A DNA stretch of 64,000 bases. It comes from Oceanobacillus sojae (lineage in GTDB: Bacteria; Bacillota; Bacilli; Bacillales; Amphibacillaceae). The first letter of the stretch is position 1, and each line of letters begins with the position of its first letter. Location of the stretch: NCBI RefSeq assembly GCF_007991515.1, contig NZ_BJYM01000014.1:1-64000 (forward strand). Direction: 5' to 3'. Of this stretch, positions 16,738-25,302 are shown in pieces. The notes under the pieces were generated by a model. That model saw only the letters and a list, made by a program, of their open reading frames with translations, made no database searches and was not told where the DNA came from. The position numbers and the translations under genes were made by a program.

Positions 16738-18009
16738 TTAAATACCACAAGCCTCCGCAACCACTTCCACAATATGCTTTACGGAAATTTCATCAGATAA
16801 GCCCTCTCGTTCTACACCTAACTGCATTTGAATATGACAGCCGGGATTGGAAGTAATAATTAATTCGGGCCTTGCCACTTTGACATTTTTCATCTTCATA
16901 TCTAAAATTTGCATGGATTCCTCGAAGTGCAGGATATTATAAATTCCTGCTGATCCGCAACAGAGCGCTTTATCCTTTAGCTCTATATAGTTTAAGCCAG
17001 GAATGCTTTTAATTATTTTTAACGGATCCTCAAACACCTGCTGAACATTTTCCAAATGACATGACGGCTGAAATATGGCATTCTTAGAAACTTCATATTG
17101 AAAATTCAAATCCACTATTGCCATCATCTCGGAAATGTCTCTAATCTTTGCCGTAAAATTTACCGCCCGTCGGTGCCACTCTGTACCTTCCTTGAATAGC
17201 TTAGGATATTCTTTTAACGTCGCTCCGCATCCACCAATCGTATTTACAATATAATCAAAGTCATATGCTTCATACGCTTCAATATTTTTCTTCGCCAGCT
17301 CTACTGTCTGATTATGCTCGCCTGCATGATGCTGCAGGGCACCACAGCATGCTTGCGATGGAATGTTCGTCACTTCCATTCCGTGTCTGCTCAATATTTT
17401 GACAGCCAAATCATTAATACGATTGAAAAATACATCCATAATACAGCCTTGAAAGAAACCGACCTGAATTGCCGATTTTCTAAATGGATTGGGCGGATTC
17501 TTCAAACGTCTGCTCAACCGTACATCTGGCATTGCTTTATTTAGATCACGATATTTCTCCATTGGATTCAGAAGATTACGACGATTAATCAGACGTTTCA
17601 CTCCTGAAATTTGATAGGCATATAATCCTTTGTTTACCAGTCTCAGAATCTGTTTGTTCTTAAGAACCACTTTAAATGCAGCCCTTCTTACACCCTTTTC
17701 AAAGATCCCCATTTTTTTATTATCTTTCAATACCTCGACTGCTGACATCAGGATGTCTCCATAGCGGACATTCGTTGGGCAGACTGTCTCACAGGCCCGG
17801 CAGCCCAGACATAAATCGATACCTTCCCGCATATCCTCTATACCAATCTTCCCCTCGGCAGCCATCTTCACCAAATTGATACGGCCTCTTGGAGAATGCT
17901 TTTCCTTTTTGAAAGCCAGATAAGTAGGACATGCAGGCAGGCAATAGCCGCATTGCACACAGTCAAAAGTCGCCTGATAATCTAACTTTTCAATCAATGT
18001 TTCAGTCAT
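16738..18009 (-). CDS. GlcF-like (Fe-S)-binding oxidoreductase subunit
   Basis: A 423-residue protein with two [4Fe-4S] ferredoxin motifs, CVQCGYCLPACP (about 17-28) and CLGCRACETVCP (67-78), followed by two CCG domains (QACCGALQHH and ALCCGSAGIY), the heterodisulfide-reductase-like module found in GlcF. It should carry electrons from the flavoprotein GlcD to the membrane quinone pool. Its start overlaps the glcD-like stop by eight bases, which means translational coupling. It has only a weak ribosome site of its own. Confidence 0.88.
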   Translation of the reverse strand: MTETLIEKLDYQATFDCVQCGYCLPACPTYLAFKKEKHSPRGRINLVKMAAEGKIGIEDMREGIDLCLGCRACETVCPTNVRYGDILMSAVEVLKDNKKMGIFEKGVRRAAFKVVLKNKQILRLVNKGLYAYQISGVKRLINRRNLLNPMEKYRDLNKAMPDVRLSRRLKNPPNPFRKSAIQVGFFQGCIMDVFFNRINDLAVKILSRHGMEVTNIPSQACCGALQHHAGEHNQTVELAKKNIEAYEAYDFDYIVNTIGGCGATLKEYPKLFKEGTEWHRRAVNFTAKIRDISEMMAIVDLNFQYEVSKNAIFQPSCHLENVQQVFEDPLKIIKSIPGLNYIELKDKALCCGSAGIYNILHFEESMQILDMKMKNVKVARPELIITSNPGCHIQMQLGVEREGLSDEISVKHIVEVVAEACGI

Positions 18010-19408
18010 TTTTTAACACTAACCTTTTCTCTCCCGCTTCCGGGAATATTTTTCCTGGATTCAAGATATTCTTCGGATCAAGTGCTTGTTTAATTGCCTT
18101 TTGAAACAGCATACCTGCTTCTCCAACTTCTACAGGGAAGAAAGGTTTTTTCATCGTCCCGATTCCATGCTCACCCGATAACGTTCCGCCTAATTCAATC
18201 GCATAACGAAAAATTTCTTCTACTGCATCTTCCACCTTGGAAACTTCTTCTGCATCCCGCATATTGGTATTAATTGTTGGATGAAGGTTGCCGTCTCCCG
18301 CATGTCCAAATACAACAATATTCAGATTATACTTTTTCTTCACTTCATCAATTTTCCGAAACATGTCCGGAATCTTGCTAAGGGGAACAGTGGCATCCTC
18401 TGATATTTTGGTATAACCGCTTTGGACAATTGCAGGTGAAACTAGTTTCCTCACTTGCCATAGCCTTGCTTCTTCCTCTTTGGTTTTCGCAATCTGCACA
18501 TTATCTACTTCAATTTCTAAAAGTGCACGCTGAATAACATTTAATTCCTTTGTCAGCGCATCTGGATCTCCGTCCACTTCCACAAGCAGGATTGCTGCAG
18601 CTGTTCTAGGTAAATGAAGCCTGGCGTAGTCTTCCACTTTATTTATCGCATTCTGATCAAGGATTTCCATTTTAGATGGTCTTACACCAGATGTTAATAT
18701 CTTGGAAATAGATTTCCCTGCTGTATATAAGTCATCAAATATAACCATTGCTGTTTTCGTATCCATAGGCTTCGGAATCAGTCTTAATGTTGCTTCTGTA
18801 ATAATGCCAAGCGTCCCCTCTGAGCCTATTAACAGCTTCGTTAAGTCATAGCCAGTTACATTTTTTACAGTGTTCCCCCCTGTGCGAATGATCTCTCCCT
18901 CAGCAGTAACAACTTCCAGACCTAATACAAAGTCCTTTGTCACACCATACTTTACACCGCGGGGGCCACCTGCATTTTCTGCTAAATTCCCTCCAATTGT
19001 ACAGATAGAAGAAGAGGAAGGATCGGGAGGGTACATTAAATTATGCTCCTCCGCTAGTTGATGAATATCTCCTGTTTTCACACCAGGACTTGCTTTAATT
19101 AATAAATCATCCGGGAATATTTCCAGATATTGATTCCATTGTGAAAAATCCATCACAATCCCGGCATGTACAGGCAACGGCCCTCCAGAAAGACTTGTAC
19201 TCGCTCCTCTAGGATAAATAGGGATTTCATAAGTATTAGCCAATTGGATGATTTCCCGCACTTCTTCCGCCGACATCACCTGAACAACATAGTCAGGCAT
19301 ATATTGGCCAAAGGATGCATCATACCCATAGGACACACGCTCATCAATATCTGTCAGCAGCCGGTCTCCTACGATTTCCGATAATTTTTCTATTATTTTT
19401 TCTTTCAT
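18002..19408 (-). CDS. GlcD-like FAD-linked 2-hydroxyacid oxidase subunit
   Basis: About 468 residues. FAD_binding_4 domain with YPRGASTSLSGG and ENAGGPRGVKYG plus GNTVKNVTGYDLTKLLIGSEG; C-terminal FAD-oxidase domain with VFGHAGDGNLHPTI and SGEHGIG, as in GlcD and D-lactate/D-2-hydroxyglutarate dehydrogenases. It should oxidise a D-2-hydroxy acid, with electrons leaving through the GlcF-like partner. Start ATG 19408 follows AGGTGGG at good spacing; the GTG four codons upstream is inside that site. Substrate unknown: glycolate, D-lactate and D-2-hydroxyglutarate are the family options. Confidence 0.88.
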   Translation of the reverse strand: MKEKIIEKLSEIVGDRLLTDIDERVSYGYDASFGQYMPDYVVQVMSAEEVREIIQLANTYEIPIYPRGASTSLSGGPLPVHAGIVMDFSQWNQYLEIFPDDLLIKASPGVKTGDIHQLAEEHNLMYPPDPSSSSICTIGGNLAENAGGPRGVKYGVTKDFVLGLEVVTAEGEIIRTGGNTVKNVTGYDLTKLLIGSEGTLGIITEATLRLIPKPMDTKTAMVIFDDLYTAGKSISKILTSGVRPSKMEILDQNAINKVEDYARLHLPRTAAAILLVEVDGDPDALTKELNVIQRALLEIEVDNVQIAKTKEEEARLWQVRKLVSPAIVQSGYTKISEDATVPLSKIPDMFRKIDEVKKKYNLNIVVFGHAGDGNLHPTINTNMRDAEEVSKVEDAVEEIFRYAIELGGTLSGEHGIGTMKKPFFPVEVGEAGMLFQKAIKQALDPKNILNPGKIFPEAGEKRLVLKND

Positions 19409-19420
19409 CACTAAACCCAC

Positions 19421-20122
19421 CTATATTCTGTCGTCACCTAATTTCCTGCGCATGTTTTGCAGATGTAATCTCATTGCTTCTTTTGCTTCGGCTGCATTTT
19501 GAGATTTTATTGCCAGATAGATACGCTCATGCTCACTATAAACTTCTTCTCTTTTTCTGGGTTTACCTACATTAAGCTTCAGTGAATACTCCAAAGCATT
19601 TCTGTGCACACGCTCTAAGTTTTGAAAGGTTTGGATAATATAATTATTTTCTGTCGATTGAATAATTGCTTTATGAAAATTATAATCGGCCTTTAACCCA
19701 ATCGAATATTCATTACTTGTAATTTCTTCAAAATCCTTCAGCGCCAGCTCAATTTCCAGAAGTGCTTTTGGCGTCCGTCTCGCTGCACTGAATCCCGTTG
19801 CTTCTACTTCCAGCAGTGCTCTCATTTCCAAAAGATCAAACAACTCTTTTTTTGTAAATTCGCCATACGTATACGCCTTAAATTCATCTGCTGCATCCAG
19901 ACGCTTGACATAGCTCCCTTTTCCCTGCATAGACTCTACATATCCTACAGAGACCAGCTTACTGATTGCTTCACGAATTGGGACTCTGCTGACATCAAAA
20001 TATTTTGCCAGTTCATTCTCAGAAGGCAGCTTTTGTCCTTCTGAGTATTCGCCGGTTTTGATCATATTTTCTAACTGGGAAAAAATAATATCAGATAACT
20101 TTTCTTTTTTAAACGGTTTCAT
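19421..20122 (-). CDS. FadR-type GntR transcriptional regulator
   Basis: A 233-residue GntR regulator: winged HTH (about 8-75; LPSENELAKYFDVSRVPIRE) and an all-helical FCD effector domain (about 90-225) with the metal/ligand residues in LLEMRALLEVEA and DYNFHKAI. FCD regulators respond to small carboxylates such as lactate, glycolate or gluconate. It lies inside the operon it probably controls; an FadR-type palindrome TTGTAATACAA sits on the operon promoter at 23112-23122. Four bases separate it from the TRAP permease gene. Confidence 0.9.
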   Translation of the reverse strand: MKPFKKEKLSDIIFSQLENMIKTGEYSEGQKLPSENELAKYFDVSRVPIREAISKLVSVGYVESMQGKGSYVKRLDAADEFKAYTYGEFTKKELFDLLEMRALLEVEATGFSAARRTPKALLEIELALKDFEEITSNEYSIGLKADYNFHKAIIQSTENNYIIQTFQNLERVHRNALEYSLKLNVGKPRKREEVYSEHERIYLAIKSQNAAEAKEAMRLHLQNMRRKLGDDRI

Positions 20123-20126
20123 TCCA

Positions 20127-22067
20127 TCATCCTGCCTCCAAGAGCCGCCTGCTTCTTATAAAATGGAAAGTAAGAACTAATGCAAATAATGCTAATCCAA
20201 TAATGTCTAATAATTGATTCGTTGAAATCAATAAGAAGGCTACTCCAATTAATAAGATTCTTTCTACTATATTTAATTTTACTCGAATATAGTTGCCGAA
20301 TCCAACCGCGAGTGCATAGACACCAATAACAGCAGATATAAATGCCTGTGCTAATACAAAGTAATTAATTGGGCCGTCATCCGTCTGTAACAGCAGGATT
20401 GGATCATACGCAATAATAATTGGAATAATAAAACCAGGTAATGCCAAACGTAAGGCTGTCCAGGCTGTTTGCATCGGATTCGCTTTCGCAATTCCAGCCC
20501 CGGTATATGCAGCCAAAGCTACAGGAGGGGTCACATTAGACATTGCACCATAATAAAACACAAAAAAGTGAGCTGCTAACGGATTGACTCCTACCTGAAC
20601 AAGTGCTGGAGCAGCTGTTACTGCTACCACAATGTATAAAGCCGTCGATGGTAATCCCAAGCTGAGTACAATACAAGTAATCATAACCAGCATTAATATA
20701 ATAAACAGATTTCCTCCTGCAAGGTCTGCTACATTATAAGCAAGCATGGAACCTACACCACTCATGGATACAACGGCGATAATAATACCTACAGAAGCAC
20801 AAGCGATAGCAACTTGGACCGAGTTTTTAGCTCCGTCGACAAGTGCTTCAAAAAACTTAGAGATAGTAATTCTGTTCGTTTTATCCTTGGTTAAATAAGA
20901 AGTAACAATTGTAGCAATAATTCCGGCAAACCCGGCAAAAATTGCTGTTCTTCCTAATAGAAGCACTCCCATGACAACAACAATAGGCAGAAGTAATGCT
21001 CCTCTTTCCAATAACACTTTCTTGATATCTGGAATATTGTCTTTGCTGATACCTTTCAACCCAAGCTTCTTCGCCTCTGTGTCAATTGCAAATACTAAGG
21101 CAATAAAATATAGCAGGGATGGCAGAATACTGGCTAAAACAATTGCTGTATAAGGAATCCCCAAAAACCCTGCCATAATAAATGCAGCAGCTCCCATAAT
21201 AGGCGGCATCAGCATGCCCCCAGTAGAAGCAGCAGCTTCTACTCCACCAGCAAATCTTGGCTTTAGCCCGATACTTTTCATTAACGGGATGGTAAACGCA
21301 CCCGTTGTTGCCACATTGGCTACAGCACTTCCGTTTAATGATCCTGTCAGCGCACTTGTAATAACAGCAACCTGTGCAGGACCGCCCCGACGCTGCCCGG
21401 CAATCGCCAGCGCCAAATCATTAAACAAATTACTTGCACCGCTCACTGTAAGGAATGAACCAAATAAGATAAACAATACTATATAAGTAGAAGCAATGGA
21501 TAACGTACTGCCAAAAATCCCGTCAGATGTCATGTAAATCCGGTATAGCAGCCTTTCGAATGTAAAGCCTGAATGAGCAAAATCAATAGGGAAATATGCA
21601 CCATAGACCCCATAAAGCAAAGCTAAGACACTTAAAATCGGAATAAACCAGCCAATAGATCGCCGTGTTATCTCAAACAATATCAAAATACATAAAACTG
21701 CAAATACGTAATCTATTGTATTCGCCTGCGAAAGCCGGTCTACATGGAGATTTGTGTATGTTACGGTAATGTAGCCAATTGAAATAATTGAAAGGAAAAT
21801 CATAATAACATCAATCGATGATATTTTCCCGGTCTTATTTTTGTTTGATGGATGCAGTAAAAAACCCATGACAAAAATTAAAATTAAAAATAGGGTATTT
21901 CTATAAAACTCCTGAATGTTTAAATAGCTGGATGTCAGCAAAACAAAGATAGACAATATAATCCCGACAATAGCAATGATTTTGTTACGCAATGATTTAC
22001 GGTCTATAACCGGCTCTTCTTTTAAGCTTTTTTCTACATCTACCTTTTTTGCCTGCGCGTTCCCCAT
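20127..22067 (-). CDS. Fused TRAP transporter permease (DctQM type)
   Basis: A 646-residue membrane protein with about 16 or more hydrophobic segments. The DctM-type core contains GSLNGSAVANVATTGAFTIP and STGGMLMPPIMGAAAFIMAG, and SLGLPSTALYIV is a second conserved loop. This is the 4TM/12TM fusion that pairs with TAXI binding proteins, using a sodium or proton gradient to import organic acids. Its start overlaps the stop of the TAXI gene. Substrate unknown; the oxidases in the operon suggest a 2-hydroxy acid or dicarboxylate. Confidence 0.9.
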   Translation of the reverse strand: MGNAQAKKVDVEKSLKEEPVIDRKSLRNKIIAIVGIILSIFVLLTSSYLNIQEFYRNTLFLILIFVMGFLLHPSNKNKTGKISSIDVIMIFLSIISIGYITVTYTNLHVDRLSQANTIDYVFAVLCILILFEITRRSIGWFIPILSVLALLYGVYGAYFPIDFAHSGFTFERLLYRIYMTSDGIFGSTLSIASTYIVLFILFGSFLTVSGASNLFNDLALAIAGQRRGGPAQVAVITSALTGSLNGSAVANVATTGAFTIPLMKSIGLKPRFAGGVEAAASTGGMLMPPIMGAAAFIMAGFLGIPYTAIVLASILPSLLYFIALVFAIDTEAKKLGLKGISKDNIPDIKKVLLERGALLLPIVVVMGVLLLGRTAIFAGFAGIIATIVTSYLTKDKTNRITISKFFEALVDGAKNSVQVAIACASVGIIIAVVSMSGVGSMLAYNVADLAGGNLFIILMLVMITCIVLSLGLPSTALYIVVAVTAAPALVQVGVNPLAAHFFVFYYGAMSNVTPPVALAAYTGAGIAKANPMQTAWTALRLALPGFIIPIIIAYDPILLLQTDDGPINYFVLAQAFISAVIGVYALAVGFGNYIRVKLNIVERILLIGVAFLLISTNQLLDIIGLALFALVLTFHFIRSRRLLEAG

Positions 22068-23077
22068 TAATTCCCCTCCTCCCTTAACTCTTCTGGCTTA
22101 AGATGATCTTCAATCTCTACACCCTGTTCTTCAAAATAGCGGTAAGTACCAGGATGAAGCGGAGTATTCAAACCTTCCAATGCTGTCTCCACCTGCATTT
22201 CCCGGGCTGAATTATGAATGTTAATCATGTATTCACGATTTTCAAATAGTATTTTTGTTAAGTTATAAACTAATTCTTCATCCATGTCCGAGGTTGTCAC
22301 TAATACATTAGGCTGGGCAATTGTTTCTATATCTTCTTCCTGCCTTGGATAGGTACCTGCTTCAATTGTATAGCGGTACCAGGTATTGACGATGCCATTA
22401 ATATCAGCCATTTGTTCATCAGTAACATCTAAAATGGCTGCATTCAATCCACTTGCATACATATCTGTAATTGCAGACACCGGCACACCTGCCGGAAGAG
22501 AGCCGCCATTTAGCCTGCCATCTCTCATTGAAGAAATGGTATCGTCATATCCAAGGTATTCTGTTCTAATATCACTTTTATCAAGTCCTATACCCTCCAT
22601 CATTGTTACTGTAGACTGCTCTGTTCCACTTGCCTGAGGGCCGACAGAGAATGACCTCCCATCGATATCAGAGATATCACCTGACTCTACGAAATTCTCC
22701 ATTAATACAAAGTGTTCTACATTTGGCCAAATCATCCCTACAGCACGAAGCTCCTCATACTGATTTCCTTCATAAATACCGCTTCCTTCTGCCGCCTGTG
22801 TAGAGAGCAACCCCTGGAGTATAGCAAAATCAGCTTCTCCGTTTCGGAGTAAATCAATATTCTCTACAGAACCCGCCGATGCCTGCCCATTAAATTTTAT
22901 GTTCTCATCCCGGTAATGTTCTGTCCAAAGCTGCCCCATTCCAACACCAATCGGATAATATGTACCTCCAGTAGTTCCTGTTGCTATGTTGTAAATTTCT
23001 TTCTTCTCAAAATTACATCCGGATAAAACAAAGGTAAAAATAAGTACTGCAAATAAAAATATCTTACTGCCCTTCAT
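22067..23077 (-). CDS. TAXI-family TRAP solute-binding lipoprotein
   Basis: A 336-residue lipoprotein. Signal peptide with lipobox VLSGC, Cys at residue 21. The TAXI domain begins YNIATGTTGGTYYPIGVGMG and has the WTEHYRD-type helix. It captures substrate outside the membrane and hands it to the fused permease encoded directly downstream. It is the first gene of the six-gene operon 23077-15504, with GAGGTG before the ATG, a CcpA-like site 14 bases upstream, and a palindromic operator on the promoter. Confidence 0.9.
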   Translation of the reverse strand: MKGSKIFLFAVLIFTFVLSGCNFEKKEIYNIATGTTGGTYYPIGVGMGQLWTEHYRDENIKFNGQASAGSVENIDLLRNGEADFAILQGLLSTQAAEGSGIYEGNQYEELRAVGMIWPNVEHFVLMENFVESGDISDIDGRSFSVGPQASGTEQSTVTMMEGIGLDKSDIRTEYLGYDDTISSMRDGRLNGGSLPAGVPVSAITDMYASGLNAAILDVTDEQMADINGIVNTWYRYTIEAGTYPRQEEDIETIAQPNVLVTTSDMDEELVYNLTKILFENREYMINIHNSAREMQVETALEGLNTPLHPGTYRYFEEQGVEIEDHLKPEELREEGN

Positions 23078-23090
23078 TCAAACACCTCTT

Positions 23091-23104
23091 TGTATGCGCT
23101 TTCA
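23091..23104 (-). promoter_or_regulatory. CcpA cre site
   Basis: TGTATGCGCTTTCA (plus strand) matches the cre consensus TGWAANCGNTNWCA at 13 of 14 positions. It lies between the promoter and the TAXI start codon, where CcpA would block elongation, so the operon is probably glucose-repressed. Confidence 0.65.
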
Positions 23105-23111
23105 AGTTAAC

Positions 23112-23130
23112 TTGTAATACAATATTACAA
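23112..23130 (-). promoter_or_regulatory. Probable operator for the GntR regulator
   Basis: TTGTAATACAA (23112-23122) fits the FadR-subfamily pattern TNGTNNNACNA exactly. An overlapping second, imperfect half-palindrome CAATATTACAA runs to 23130. It covers the -10 of the operon promoter, consistent with repression released by the substrate. Confidence 0.6.
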
Positions 23131-23150
23131 CATTGAACATTCTGTGACAA
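23122..23150 (-). promoter_or_regulatory. Promoter of the TRAP-2-hydroxyacid oxidase operon
   Basis: Minus-strand TTGTCA (23150-23145), a 17-base spacer and TAATAT (23127-23122). The -10 overlaps the GntR-type operator. The rest of the gap up to 23374 shows nothing recognisable. Confidence 0.6.
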
Positions 23151-23374
23151 TACTTTTATGTAAAATTCTGATAAATATTTTAAAATTTGAGATGATAGTC
23201 TATTTTTAATAATTTACCCAGTCATTGGCCAATAATGGCTGCTGCCCTGCTTTACGATAATAGAAATCAAGGAATATTTACTACTTATATAGAAAGAAAC
23301 AACAGCAATGAATAAAGAAAAATTCTTGTGAAAAGAAAGCCTTCTTAGATAAAGACTTTATTCATAGACAAACA

Positions 23375-23410
23375 AAATACCAGAGCAATCCTGAGACTGC
23401 TCTGGTATTT
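23375..23410 (-). terminator. Terminator of the Yip1-like gene
   Basis: Perfect arms AAATACCAGAGCA (23375-23387) and TGCTCTGGTATTT (23398-23410) with a ten-base loop, just after the end of the membrane protein gene. Confidence 0.75.
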
Positions 23411-23433
23411 GCACGATAATTTATTAAAATCCT

Positions 23434-24240
23434 TCAAAAGTCCATACCAACTAAGTAATACGACGCTGCGATAAGCACCAGCTGATACACTGCCAGCGTC
23501 CAGAAAATATCATAACGGGATTTTTCCATTAGTGCTAAAAATAAATAAACATGTATAAATCCAAATAATAATAATGAGAACACGTATGTCACGATAAATA
23601 AATCAATAAGTACTAACCCGAAAAATAATGTTACTAAACAAAAGACAAGAACATATGGAATATTGACAATCGCATACTTCGTCAGTAAATCTTTATGCTC
23701 CATCGACCGGTTTCCAAAATGTTTCAGTAAAATGTAAAGTGAGAAATAACCGATAGCAAATGTAATAAGCCAGGATACAAACGTTTTTAGAAAAAATGTG
23801 AAATTAATATCGCTAAAATAAGAGAGAGCTCCGTCAAATCCATATTTATAAAATAAATAATGACAAACACTGATAAGTACAGCTAATAGAGCGAAGATAA
23901 TGACACTTGTTTCTACTTTGATTGCCCGGCTGGAGTGAATAAGAGCACCCGGCCTTAATATCGCGCCTAATGCAATACCTTTTGTTTCACTAAAGCTTTC
24001 CTGAAAATCAAATTGGGAAGTTTTTTCTTTTTTGGGTTGTTCAGTTACAGTTGCGCTGCTCTGTGCTTCTCCCTGCTGACTCTGGTCTGCATGTATATCA
24101 TTTGTTTCGGCTTGATCAGGGGCACCCTCATTAAAAACTTCTGCCTGATCAATCTCCTCATTCACCTTTTCTTCATTAGGCGTTGACTGAGCATTTTCCT
24201 CTTCTGCCTTTTTGTCCTGCTTCTTATCATCTTTCTCCAT
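23434..24240 (-). CDS. Yip1-like membrane protein with acidic N-terminus
   Basis: A 268-residue protein. Residues 1-90 are a low-complexity, Glu/Gln/Asp-rich disordered tail. Five hydrophobic segments follow (about 110-265), a Yip1/DUF1282-like arrangement. I do not recognise a defined function. GAGGTGATAGG precedes the ATG. It stands alone with its own terminator; a 9-bp inverted repeat 40 bases upstream of the start may be regulatory. Confidence 0.6.
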   Translation of the reverse strand: MEKDDKKQDKKAEEENAQSTPNEEKVNEEIDQAEVFNEGAPDQAETNDIHADQSQQGEAQSSATVTEQPKKEKTSQFDFQESFSETKGIALGAILRPGALIHSSRAIKVETSVIIFALLAVLISVCHYLFYKYGFDGALSYFSDINFTFFLKTFVSWLITFAIGYFSLYILLKHFGNRSMEHKDLLTKYAIVNIPYVLVFCLVTLFFGLVLIDLFIVTYVFSLLLFGFIHVYLFLALMEKSRYDIFWTLAVYQLVLIAASYYLVGMDF

Positions 24241-24542
24241 CCTATCACCTCATGTTTTTAATTTATACTATTAAATAAATCATGATGAAAAAGCCTTTAA
24301 TCCTTTATCATGATTGTTATTACAGTATATAAGATTACCTTAGCATAAATTAAAAATTTTCAAACCCAAAAACAGGCGAAAAGGGAAGAAAAGAGGGTAT
24401 ATGACAAAAAACAGGCCGTAAGTTTTATACTTCGAAATAACACATCAAAAGTCCTGTGAACTAAAATAAAAATTAATCTTATTTTACTACATATTTATTC
24501 TCTGCTTTTAAATAGCACTCCTCTCTACCATCGCTAAGAAAA
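24241..24542. other. Intergenic gap with one inverted repeat
   Basis: AT-rich gap between the aldolase and Yip1-like genes. An inverted repeat AATCATGAT (24278-24286) / ATCATGATT (24307-24315) lies upstream of the Yip1-like gene; it could be an operator or leader hairpin. Nothing else is recognised. Confidence 0.5.
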
Positions 24543-24589
24543 AATAACCCCTTTCATTACCTATTATATAAAGCATGAAAGAGATTATT
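24543..24589 (-). terminator. Terminator of the PTS-aldolase operon
   Basis: Arms AATAACCCCTTTCAT and ATGAAAGAGATTATT pair over about 15 bases with wobble pairs; on the minus strand TTATTTTTTC follows. It ends the operon after the aldolase gene. Confidence 0.7.
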
Positions 24590-24624
24590 ATTTTTCATTT
24601 TATCAGCTTATCTTTTTTTATAAT

Positions 24625-25275
24625 TTAAGCTTTCACCTGACCATAAGTCTGAAACTTTTCCAGCATAAATTCCATCTCTTCATCACTTAACAGCACTGGT
24701 TCTCCAATCGATTTTGCACGATAATAGGTTTCCGCACAACGCTCAATCTCTTCCGCAATGGAAAAAGCATTAGGCAGATCGATAGCTCCAGTTAATAGAC
24801 CATGATTTGCTAAAAAACAGGCATATCTGCTTTGCATTGCTTCATAAGCCTTCTCCGCAAGATCCCAGGTTCCAAATGATGCATAATCAGCACATTTAAC
24901 ATTGTTACCACCAGCAATAGCCAGATAATAATTAGAGGCCGGCAAATCCCAGCGCAGGGTTGCTAATGTTGTGCTATATGTGGAATGCGTGTGGACAACT
25001 GCCCGAATATCTTTTCTCCTTTGATAAAAGATCCGATGCATATCCAATTCACTGGATGGTTTCCGGTCTCCATCAACGGTCTCTCCTGATAATTTTGTCA
25101 CCACAATGTCTTCAGGCTTTGTTTGAAAATAATCAATTCCGCTTGGACTGATCGCCATTAAATCTTCCTCTGGATGATAAATACTGATATTACCGCCTGT
25201 TCCTGTCGTCAATCCACTTTCTATCAACTTCTTTCCATACGCTACAATCTGCTCTCTTTCTTCTTTTAATAGCAT
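24625..25275 (-). CDS. Class II aldolase (fuculose-phosphate aldolase family)
   Basis: A 216-residue class II aldolase/adducin-fold enzyme. The zinc site is complete: Glu76 (acid/base) in SSELDMHR, His95 and His97 in VVHTHSTYS, His158 in ANHGLL. It should split a phosphorylated sugar or sugar acid into dihydroxyacetone phosphate (or a keto acid) plus an aldehyde. It is the last gene of the GatABC-type PTS operon, whose import step would supply the phosphorylated substrate. Close relatives act on L-fuculose 1-phosphate, but the operon lacks fuculose kinase and isomerase, so the substrate is open. Confidence 0.85.
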   Translation of the reverse strand: MLLKEEREQIVAYGKKLIESGLTTGTGGNISIYHPEEDLMAISPSGIDYFQTKPEDIVVTKLSGETVDGDRKPSSELDMHRIFYQRRKDIRAVVHTHSTYSTTLATLRWDLPASNYYLAIAGGNNVKCADYASFGTWDLAEKAYEAMQSRYACFLANHGLLTGAIDLPNAFSIAEEIERCAETYYRAKSIGEPVLLSDEEMEFMLEKFQTYGQVKA

Positions 25276-25302
25276 ACAATAACCTTCCTTTCTTCGTAAA
25301 AT

